Shown: positions 57,481-64,000 of the stretch, piece by piece | Position numbering within the stretch: position 1 is the first letter of the stretch | How the letters are laid out: each line of letters begins with the position of its first letter | Source of the DNA: an uncultured Algibacter sp. | GTDB lineage: Bacteria; Bacteroidota; Bacteroidia; Flavobacteriales; Flavobacteriaceae | Direction of reading: 5' to 3' | Length of the DNA: 64,000 nucleotides | Assembly: GCF_947490405.1 (NCBI RefSeq) | Contig: NZ_CANLGU010000006.1 | Span: 167,410 to 231,409 of the forward strand | The notes under the pieces: generated by a model | What the model was told of the DNA's origin: nothing | Databases searched by the model: none | What the model saw: only the letters and a program-made list of their open reading frames with translations | Translations under genes and position numbers: made by a program

Positions 57481-58182
57481 ATGATTGATGTAAGCAACAG
57501 AATGACAAGCAACAATGGCTGCAGTTTCTGTGCGCAATCTAGTTTCTCCCAAAGTTATAGGAATAAAATTGTTTTCAAGTGCTTTAGCTATTTCTTTAGT
57601 AGAAAAATCGCCTTCAGGACCAATTAAAATGGTTGTGTTTGTTTTGGTTTTTAATTGTTGTTTCAATGATTTTCTTTCTGTTTCTTCACAATGCGCGATA
57701 AATAAATCACTTTCAAAATTTTGATTAATAAACTCTTTAAACGATAAAGTTGGGTTTAATTTTGGTAAGTAGCAGTTTAAAGATTGCTTCATAGCCGATT
57801 GTAAAATACGCTCAAAACGTTCTTGTTTAATTACTTTTCGTTCGCTATGATCACAAATAATCGGCGTAATTGAATCTATACCAATTTCCGTAGCCTTCTC
57901 TAAAAACCATTCGTAACGGTCGTTCATTTTTGTAGGAGCAACAGCCAAATGGAGTGTGTAATCGCGTTTTGGTTGTAATGTTTTAGTAATAATAGTCGCA
58001 GTACACTTATTGATGTTGGGCACAATAATTTCAGCAATAAATAGCCAGCCTTTGCCATTGGTAATATGCAATACATCACCAATATTTTTTCGAAGTACTT
58101 TTGTAATATGTTTACTTTCTTCCTTATTAAAAGTGAATTCCGTAGTATTTTCGTTTATGTCTGGGCTATAGAAAAGTTGCAT
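57475..58182 (-). CDS. rsmE: 16S rRNA m3U1498 methyltransferase RsmE
   Basis: The 235-residue SPOUT enzyme methylates N3 of U1498 in 16S rRNA. It has an N-terminal PUA-like barrel (EFTFNKEESKHITKVLRKNIGDVLHITNGKG). The knotted domain has ATEIGIDSITPIICDHSERK, TTILIGPEGDFSTKEIAKAL and the C-terminal ITLGETRLRTETAAIVA. All are hallmark positions of RsmE. It overlaps the parvulin gene by one base (stop/start). Confidence 0.95.
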   Translation of the reverse strand: MQLFYSPDINENTTEFTFNKEESKHITKVLRKNIGDVLHITNGKGWLFIAEIIVPNINKCTATIITKTLQPKRDYTLHLAVAPTKMNDRYEWFLEKATEIGIDSITPIICDHSERKVIKQERFERILQSAMKQSLNCYLPKLNPTLSFKEFINQNFESDLFIAHCEETERKSLKQQLKTKTNTTILIGPEGDFSTKEIAKALENNFIPITLGETRLRTETAAIVACHSVAYINHL

Positions 58183-58820
58183 TATTCTTTGGCTTCAACA
58201 ATTTTTAAAACATCAATTTCTGAAATTTCTTTTGCTTCATGTGTTTTTAATACAACATAATACCATTTTTCAGATGGGATATCAATTGTAAAGATATCAT
58301 TCAAACTGTGATTTTCGTTTAAAACTTCATTTTCAAAATCAGAATGCATATCTCCTTTCAAAAACCAACCTAAATCTCCGCCTTTATTAGCGTTACTATC
58401 CATTGAGTATTGTTTTGCTAAAAAATCAAATGATGCCCCATTGTTATATTGTGCAATAATTTTTTCTCTTAAATTGTTAATTTCTGGAATACTATATTTT
58501 GAAGCATCTAAATATATATAGGCGACTCTGTGATATGTGTTTTTTGATTTATTAATCACTTTATAAAACGTTTTTTCAAATTCTCCCTCATTAACTTTTG
58601 TTGCTCCAACATGTAATTTAAACAAGTCTTTAGCTAAAATGGTTTTATGTTTCTCTTCATTAAAAGTGATTAATTTATTTTTTTTTGAATTTTTTATTTC
58701 CAAATAGTTTTCAATTTGTTTGGGTGTTTTAAGGATTTGAAGTTCAGCTTCAGTTGAAGTTTGAGCTGTTAAAATAGTTGTTATTCCTATAAATAATAAA
58801 GTGAGTAATTGTTTGTGCAT
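58182..58820 (-). CDS. Parvulin-type peptidyl-prolyl isomerase, secreted
   Basis: The 212-residue protein has a cleavable signal (LLTLLFIGITTILTAQ) and one rotamase domain (about residues 70-200): HVGATKVNEGEFEKTFYKV, FDFLAKQYSMDSNANKGGDLGWFLKGDM and VLNENHSLNDIF with IDIPSEKWYYVVLKTHE. SxDxxxxxGGDLGWF is the classical parvulin signature. It probably assists folding of exported proteins in the periplasm. It has a candidate promoter at 58844-58851 and heads the parvulin-rsmE pair. Confidence 0.9.
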   Translation of the reverse strand: MHKQLLTLLFIGITTILTAQTSTEAELQILKTPKQIENYLEIKNSKKNKLITFNEEKHKTILAKDLFKLHVGATKVNEGEFEKTFYKVINKSKNTYHRVAYIYLDASKYSIPEINNLREKIIAQYNNGASFDFLAKQYSMDSNANKGGDLGWFLKGDMHSDFENEVLNENHSLNDIFTIDIPSEKWYYVVLKTHEAKEISEIDVLKIVEAKE

Positions 58821-58843
58821 AATGTAGGTTTTAAATTCAATTT

Positions 58844-58851
58844 CAAATTTA
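58844..58851 (-). promoter_or_regulatory. Candidate -7 box of the parvulin-rsmE operon
   Basis: Minus-strand TAAATTTG. The start would be near 58837, leaving about 17 bases to the ATG at 58820. No -33 TTG at usual spacing. Confidence 0.4.
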
Positions 58852-58907
58852 AAAGGAATACTGAGCTATATGAAGAAAGCTGAAATAAGTTTTTAAGAAG
58901 GGATTGT

Positions 58908-59348
58908 TTATAACTTATTGTTTTTTTTAAAGAGATGATTTATAGTACTTGTAAACGAGTTAATAATAAATATTACTTGAATAATTATTCCTATTAATAT
59001 TGTAAGAGAATTGTTTGAATAAGAATCATCAAGCAAAGGAAAATCATCTTTTCTATGAAATAATGGATTAATGTAAAATAAAGCAATACATACCAAAGTT
59101 CCAATAACATGAATATAAGTAAAGTATTTAATCAAAGGGATTTTGAATTTTGAATGAATATAATACATCAGGCCTATGAAGGAAAATATTATTGATATTA
59201 GAGTGTATAAATGAAAATAAGCTATTACTAAGTAAGTATCATGAATATTGATATCTGAGTAGTTATCAGAATTAAAATGAATCAAACCAAAAAATAAAAA
59301 AATAAAACCTAGAATAAAAAAAAGAACATGAGGTTTAGTAATTTTCAT
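58908..59348 (-). CDS. Small four-helix membrane protein with an oxidase-like motif
   Basis: The 146-residue protein has four hydrophobic helices (about 7-25, 43-65, 75-94, 114-134). Between helices one and two it has INIHDTYLVIAYFHLYTLIS (residues 34-53). This strongly recalls the HDTYYVVAHFHYV signature of heme-copper oxidase subunit I, where two His bind heme. Here the first His of the AHFH pair is Tyr and the second is kept (His46). The protein is far too short to be an oxidase. No function can be given. It lies just downstream of tsaD on the same strand (21 bases apart). Confidence 0.75.
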   Translation of the reverse strand: MKITKPHVLFFILGFIFLFFGLIHFNSDNYSDINIHDTYLVIAYFHLYTLISIIFSFIGLMYYIHSKFKIPLIKYFTYIHVIGTLVCIALFYINPLFHRKDDFPLLDDSYSNNSLTILIGIIIQVIFIINSFTSTINHLFKKNNKL

Positions 59349-59369
59349 CTAATTATAATTAGTGATAAG

Positions 59370-60392
59370 TTAAATCTTCAATCGAGCACTAGCCACAACA
59401 TCTTGTTCAGCGAAATTACCTTGTAAATACTTCAGGTACCCAACTATAGCAATCATAGCAGCGTTATCAGTTGTAAATTCAAATTTAGGAATGTAGGTAA
59501 TCCAACCAAATTTTTGTTCGCCATCTTTTAAAGCTTGTCTAATTCCAGAATTTGCAGACACACCACCACCAATAGCAATATGGTTTATTCCTGTTTGTTT
59601 TGTGGCTAGCTTTAGCTTATCTATTAAAATACCAATAATAGTGTATTGAATAGAAGCACAAATATCATTAAGGTTTTCTTCAATAAAATTTGGATTTGCT
59701 TTTACTTCACGTTGAATAAAATAAAGAACAGCTGTTTTAAACCCAGAAAAACTAAAGTTTAAACCATCTACTTTTGGTTTGGTAAATTGAAACGCTTTTG
59801 GATTTCCAAGAGCCGCACGTTTATCGATTTCTGGTCCTGCGGGATAACCTAAGCCTAAAATTTTTCCGCTTTTATCAAAAGCTTCACCAACGGCATCATC
59901 AATAGTTTCACCAATAACAGTCATTTCAAAATAATTGTCGACTTTCACAATTTGAGTATGCCCACCAGAAATAGTCATCGCTAGAAAAGGAAATGGAGGC
60001 TTTTCAAATCCGTCTTCATCAATAAAATGAGCCAAAATATGTCCTTGCATATGGTTTACATCTATCAACGGAATGTTTAATCCATAAGCTAAAGATTTTG
60101 CAAATGAGGTGCCTACCAATAAACTTCCCATTAAGCCTGGGCCTTTAGTAAAGGCTATAGCTTTTAATTGCGATTTGTTAATTCCAGCTTTTTCTATGGC
60201 TTGGTGTACTACAGGTACAATGTTTTGTTGATGTGCCCTAGAAGCTAATTCGGGTACAACACCACCATATGCTTCGTGTATTTTCTGGCTAGCAACAACA
60301 TTACTTAAAATACGTCCGTTATGGATTATAGAAGCAGCTGTATCGTCGCAAGATGACTCAATTCCTAGAATATAAATATTTTCTGAAGACAT
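59370..60392 (-). CDS. tsaD: tRNA N6-adenosine threonylcarbamoyltransferase TsaD
   Basis: TsaD, working with TsaB and TsaE, moves threonylcarbamoyl from TC-AMP to A37 of ANN-decoding tRNAs. The 340-residue protein shows ILGIESSCDDTAASII, the metal ligands in DVNHMQGHILAHF, FPFLAMTISGGHTQIV, EAFDKSGKILGLGYPAGP and HIAIGGGVSANSGIR, all standard for the family. Length is normal. It is divergent from the tamB gene, a typical pairing in Flavobacteriaceae. Confidence 0.97.
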   Translation of the reverse strand: MSSENIYILGIESSCDDTAASIIHNGRILSNVVASQKIHEAYGGVVPELASRAHQQNIVPVVHQAIEKAGINKSQLKAIAFTKGPGLMGSLLVGTSFAKSLAYGLNIPLIDVNHMQGHILAHFIDEDGFEKPPFPFLAMTISGGHTQIVKVDNYFEMTVIGETIDDAVGEAFDKSGKILGLGYPAGPEIDKRAALGNPKAFQFTKPKVDGLNFSFSGFKTAVLYFIQREVKANPNFIEENLNDICASIQYTIIGILIDKLKLATKQTGINHIAIGGGVSANSGIRQALKDGEQKFGWITYIPKFEFTTDNAAMIAIVGYLKYLQGNFAEQDVVASARLKI

Positions 60393-60418
60393 TAATAAAT
60401 ATTAGGCACAATAATTGT

Positions 60419-60426
60419 TAATTTTG
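60419..60426 (+). promoter_or_regulatory. Candidate -7 box of tamB
   Basis: TAATTTTG matches TAnnTTTG. TTTTCTG at 60389-60395 could be a poor -33. The start would be near 60433, roughly 75 bases before the presumed tamB start. Confidence 0.35.
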
Positions 60427-60468
60427 AAAACGAATAAACATCTCAACAGTTATTATTACTCGTAAATA

Positions 60469-60476
60469 CAAAAGTA
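60469..60476 (-). promoter_or_regulatory. Candidate -7 box of tsaD
   Basis: Minus-strand TACTTTTG. The start would be near 60462 with a leader of about 70 bases. It overlaps the predicted tamB leader on the other strand. Confidence 0.35.
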
Positions 60477-60509
60477 GTTTATTCTTAATTAAGTTATAAC
60501 TTTAAGGGC

Positions 60510-63500
60510 ATCAAAAAAATCTTAAAAATACTAGCAAAAATAGCAGGTATTCTGTTATTGTTATTCATCATTTTGGTGCTGGTACTTTCTATTCCTGCTA
60601 TTCAAACAAGCTTAGGTAAATATGCTACAAAGCGTTTAAATGATGATTTTAAAACAAACATTAATATTGAGAAAGTTAGTTTACAATTTAATGGAGATGT
60701 AGAAATTAAGAATATTTATATTGAAGATTATAAAAAAGATACGCTAATTAGCATCCAAGAGCTTAACACATCCATTCTAAGTTTTAAAAATTTATCTCAA
60801 GGAAAATTGGTTTTCGGTGATATTGATATTGAGAAACTTGTTTTTAACATCAAAACCTATAAGGGTTCTAGAGATACAAATCTGGATATTTTTGTAGATA
60901 GATTTGAAGATGATAATCCAAGAACAGGGAAAAGTAATTTCTTGTTATCCTCAAGCGACGTGTCAATTTATGATGGGCTATTTATGCTTTCCGATGAAAA
61001 TAAGGAAACCACTAAAGTGCTTCATTTTGATGATTTAAATATTAATGCAACTAACTTCCTAATTAATGGAAGTGATGTTAGTGCTAGGATAAATACACTG
61101 TCGTTTAAAGATAGTAGAGGTGTAGAGGTTAAAAATATGATGACCGATTTTGCGTATACCTTGCAAGATATGACCTTTGCAAATCTTGAAATTAAAACTC
61201 CAGGATCGGTTCTTAAAGGGGATTTGAAATTTTTGTATGCCCGAGAAGACTTGCAATATTTTGTAGATAAGGTTCAGGTTGATGCCAGCTTCAAAGACTC
61301 TAATATCTTGTTAGACGAACTTAATACTTTCTATAATGAGTTTGGTATTAATCAATCGGCAAAGTTTAGCGCAGATTTAACAGGAACTTTAAACGATCTA
61401 AATACTCGTAATTTAAAGCTAAATACAAACTATAATACCAGAGTTTATGGTAACATAAATTTTAAAAACCTATTTAGTAAAGAAGCAGACGATTTTTATA
61501 TGAACGGTGATTTTAGCAACTTATCATCCACATACAAAGATTTAAAAGCACTCTTGCCAAATGTTTTAGGAGCTGCTATACCAACATCTTTTGATAGATT
61601 AGGGTATTTTACAATTCGAGGTAATTCTCAAATTACATCAACTAATGTAGTTGCAGATATAGAAATAGATACCGAGCTAGGGTTTGTAGATTCTAATTTA
61701 GAAATCACTAAAATTAATGATATTGATAATGCCGATTACAGAGGAAAAGTGATTTTTGAAACATTTGATTTTGGAACGTTTTTAAACGACCCAAAAGTAG
61801 GTGTAGCGTCTTTAGACTTTGATGTTAATGGTAAAGGCTTTACTGCTGAAAAGATTGACACTCAAGTTAAAGGGGAAGTTTTTGAGTTGGTTTATAACGA
61901 TTATAACTATAAACATGTTAAGGTTGCCGGTAATGTGAAAAATAGAATTTTTGATGGTAATTTAAATGTAAATGATAAAAATCTTCAATTAAACTTTACA
62001 GGTTTAGTGGACTTTTCAGAAGCCGTTAAAAAATATGATTTTGAAGCCGTAGTTGATTATGCTAACTTAAACACACTAAATTTTGTAAAAAAAGATAGTA
62101 TTTCAATTTTTAAAAGTAAGGTCAAGATGAACATGAATAGTAGTAGTCTTGATGATGCACATGGTAAAATAGCATTCAGAAATACCATGTATAAAAATGA
62201 AAATGACACTTATTATTTTAACCGTTTTGATGTATCGTCTCGTTTTGAAAAAGATATACGTTTTGTAGAATTCAATTCTCCTGATATTATCGAAGGCGAA
62301 TTAAAAGGCCGTTTCTTTCTTAAAGATATAAAAAAGCTGTTTGAAAACTCAATAGGACATATTTACACTAATTATATTCCGCATGAAGTTGATAACAATC
62401 AAAGCATAGACTTTAATTTTAGAATTTATAATAAAATAGTTGAGGTTGTTTTTCCGGAAGTAGAACTTGGCAAAAATACATTTGTAAGAGGCCGTGTAGA
62501 AAGTAAAGAAGAAAATTTCAAGCTTACATTCAAATCTCCAAAAATTAAGTTTCTTGAAAATTTCGCTAATAATATTGAATTGCAGGTTGATAATAGTAAC
62601 CCTTTATTTAATACTTATGTGGAAATTGATAGTTTAAATACAAAATATTATGATGTTTCAAAATTCAATTTAATCAACGTAACAGTAAATGATACGTTAT
62701 TTATGCGTTCTGAGTTTAATGGAGGAAAGAGAAATAGCGATATTTATAATCTAAGTTTTTATCATACAATAAATAATGATAATGAATCTGTTATTGGTTT
62801 CAAACAATCAGATGTTACTATAAAAAACAATAAATGGTTTATTAATGAAAACCAAGATAAATTCCATAAGGTATCTTTTGATAAAAAGCTTACAAAATTC
62901 AGGTTAGATAAGTTTAGAATCAATCATAAAGATGAAGAAATAAAACTCTCAGGTTTTCTCAAAGACTCAACTCAAAAAGATATAAAACTGAACTTCAGAA
63001 ATGTAGATTTAGCTAAAATCACTCCAGATATTGATAGCTTATCCCTTGCGGGTAATGTAAATGGAAAATTAGATGTTTTACAGCAAAAAGGCAGTTATCT
63101 TCCAAATTCAACTATTATAATTGATGATTTTAAAGTTAATAATTTTCTTTTAGGGTCTTTTGATGCTACTATAACAGGAAATGAATCACTTACCAACTAT
63201 AAAGTAAATGCTAATATTAAAAATGATATTACTAAATCGTTTAGTGCAAAAGGAGACATTTCGGTTTTAGGTAAACGTTCTACAATAAATGTTGCATTAG
63301 ACTTTAATGCGTTCAATTTATTTCCTTTAAACCCATTATTGGATGGGGTTTTATCTGATATTCGAGGAGAAGCAAATGGTGAAGTAAAAGTTACAGGAGA
63401 CTTAAAAAGACCAGATATAAATGGGGATTTGATTGTTAAAAATGGTGGTTTAGGTATTCCTTATTTAAATGTCGATTATGATTTTAATACCAATGCTTCA

Positions 63501-64000
63501 GTAACTTTAAAAGATCAAACATTTGTTTTTAATAACATTAGATTAACTGATACTAAACATAACTCAAAAGGGTTGCTAGATGGTAGCTTGAGTCATGTAA
63601 ACTTTTCTAATTGGAGTTTAGGTTTAAATATTGTAACTCCAAGGTTATTGGTTTTAGACACTGAAGAAACCGAAGAGTCTTTGTATTACGGCACAGGTTT
63701 TATTGGAGGAAGAGCCAGTATATATGGGCCTACAGACGAGTTGGTTATTAGTGTTGTTGGTGAAACAAAACGCGGCACCGTTTTTAAAATCCCTTTAAGT
63801 GATTCAGAATCCTTCGGTGATAATTCTTATATACATTTCATAACTAAAAGGGAAAAGGAAGCGAGAAAAAAGGGGGAAGAAGTTGTTTTTGAAGAAATAA
63901 AAGGACTAGAGCTTGATTTTGATTTAGATGTTACTGAAGATGCTGAGGTTGAACTTATCATAGATAAAAATACAGGGCATGCTTTAAAAGGGCGAGGTAG
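60510..64000 (+). CDS. tamB: TamB-like translocation/assembly protein, start codon unclear, C-terminus cut by the window edge
   Basis: TamB-type AsmA-like proteins bridge inner and outer membranes and help outer-membrane assembly or lipid transport. The frame is open from after a TAA at 60486 to the window end, about 1,160 residues. An N-terminal membrane helix (KKILKILAKIAG then ILLLLFIILVLVLSIP) is followed by long beta-rich repeats. Near the edge come the DUF490 features LVVLDTEE-type loop, YYGTGFIGGRASIYGPTDELV and TGHALKGRG. There is no ATG, GTG or TTG between the upstream stop and the membrane helix. The ATC at 60510 gives the expected MKKILKILAK-like start. The first in-frame ATG (60984) is far too late. 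Confidence 0.88.
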   Translation, partial: MKKILKILAKIAGILLLLFIILVLVLSIPAIQTSLGKYATKRLNDDFKTNINIEKVSLQFNGDVEIKNIYIEDYKKDTLISIQELNTSILSFKNLSQGKLVFGDIDIEKLVFNIKTYKGSRDTNLDIFVDRFEDDNPRTGKSNFLLSSSDVSIYDGLFMLSDENKETTKVLHFDDLNINATNFLINGSDVSARINTLSFKDSRGVEVKNMMTDFAYTLQDMTFANLEIKTPGSVLKGDLKFLYAREDLQYFVDKVQVDASFKDSNILLDELNTFYNEFGINQSAKFSADLTGTLNDLNTRNLKLNTNYNTRVYGNINFKNLFSKEADDFYMNGDFSNLSSTYKDLKALLPNVLGAAIPTSFDRLGYFTIRGNSQITSTNVVADIEIDTELGFVDSNLEITKINDIDNADYRGKVIFETFDFGTFLNDPKVGVASLDFDVNGKGFTAEKIDTQVKGEVFELVYNDYNYKHVKVAGNVKNRIFDGNLNVNDKNLQLNFTGLVDFSEAVKKYDFEAVVDYANLNTLNFVKKDSISIFKSKVKMNMNSSSLDDAHGKIAFRNTMYKNENDTYYFNRFDVSSRFEKDIRFVEFNSPDIIEGELKGRFFLKDIKKLFENSIGHIYTNYIPHEVDNNQSIDFNFRIYNKIVEVVFPEVELGKNTFVRGRVESKEENFKLTFKSPKIKFLENFANNIELQVDNSNPLFNTYVEIDSLNTKYYDVSKFNLINVTVNDTLFMRSEFNGGKRNSDIYNLSFYHTINNDNESVIGFKQSDVTIKNNKWFINENQDKFHKVSFDKKLTKFRLDKFRINHKDEEIKLSGFLKDSTQKDIKLNFRNVDLAKITPDIDSLSLAGNVNGKLDVLQQKGSYLPNSTIIIDDFKVNNFLLGSFDATITGNESLTNYKVNANIKNDITKSFSAKGDISVLGKRSTINVALDFNAFNLFPLNPLLDGVLSDIRGEANGEVKVTGDLKRPDINGDLIVKNGGLGIPYLNVDYDFNTNASVTLKDQTFVFNNIRLTDTKHNSKGLLDGSLSHVNFSNWSLGLNIVTPRLLVLDTEETEESLYYGTGFIGGRASIYGPTDELVISVVGETKRGTVFKIPLSDSESFGDNSYIHFITKREKEARKKGEEVVFEEIKGLELDFDLDVTEDAEVELIIDKNTGHALKGRG

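Noticed and set aside
1-64000. CRISPR array, phase-variable homopolymer tracts or invertible promoters
   Set aside because: No regularly spaced repeats were seen. Poly-A/T runs are short and typical of the base composition, and no inverted repeats flank a promoter next to a recombinase gene.

Overview
The window looks like a chromosome segment from a marine-type member of the Flavobacteriaceae (Bacteroidota). It is strongly A/T-rich, start codons lack Shine-Dalgarno sequences, and many genes are preceded by TAnnTTTG boxes, the -7 element of the Bacteroidota housekeeping sigma factor. Many genes also belong to lineages typical of that group, including TamB next to tsaD and a Wza with a C-terminal membrane segment. 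No transposase, phage gene, integrase or CRISPR array was seen.

Layout. (1) 1-10257 is core genome: uvrA (cut by the left edge), an ECF sigma factor with a very small downstream gene, nth, a Bcp-type peroxiredoxin, a conserved 491-residue protein, an MBL hydrolase, small envelope proteins, an XRE regulator divergent from an M14 carboxypeptidase, and an Lrp/AsnC regulator. (2) 10398-51682 is a surface-polysaccharide locus of about 41 kb. Its left plus-strand arm (10398-15670) resembles the dltABCD system: MBOAT acyltransferase, SGNH-like protein, GNAT-like protein, adenylation enzyme and carrier protein. The facing minus-strand block (15722-38122) carries a formyltransferase, two FemAB/GNAT-like proteins, a methyltransferase, an ATP-grasp ligase, a PLP decarboxylase-fold enzyme, the initiating sugar transferase, an AsnB-type amidotransferase, four GT4 and two GT2 glycosyltransferases, an acyltransferase, a Wzy-like polymerase, a Wzx-like flippase, and enzymes predicted to make UDP-GalNAcA and UDP-GlcA. 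A pectate-lyase-like lipoprotein (38674-40539) follows, then a second minus-strand group (40621-44760) with a left-handed beta-helix acyltransferase, two GT2 enzymes and a GT-C-like membrane protein. The right arm (45322-51682) is a DegT aminotransferase, a PglF/CapD-like dehydratase, Wza and Wzc. (3) 51894-64000 is core genome again: tRNA-Arg(UCU), two SpoU/TrmH methyltransferases, a THUMP-like methyltransferase, an AI-2E transporter, DUF4159 and DUF1223 proteins, rsmE, a parvulin, a small membrane protein, tsaD, and tamB (cut by the right edge).

How the locus could work (inference from families). UDP-GlcNAc is oxidised and epimerised to UDP-GalNAcA, which the AsnB homologue may amidate. The PglF/DegT pair makes a 4-amino-4,6-dideoxy sugar. 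The PglC/WcaJ-like transferase loads the first sugar on undecaprenyl phosphate, the glycosyltransferases extend it, and Wzx/Wzy/Wza/Wzc flip, polymerise and export it. The unusual part is 10398-21919. Two converging gene groups are rich in amino-acid-handling folds (amino-acid adenylation plus carrier protein, FemAB, ATP-grasp, PLP decarboxylase, formyltransferase). Together they suggest that the glycan receives an amino-acid-derived substituent, at least partly by a Dlt-like route across the inner membrane. This is the best candidate for an undescribed system in the window.
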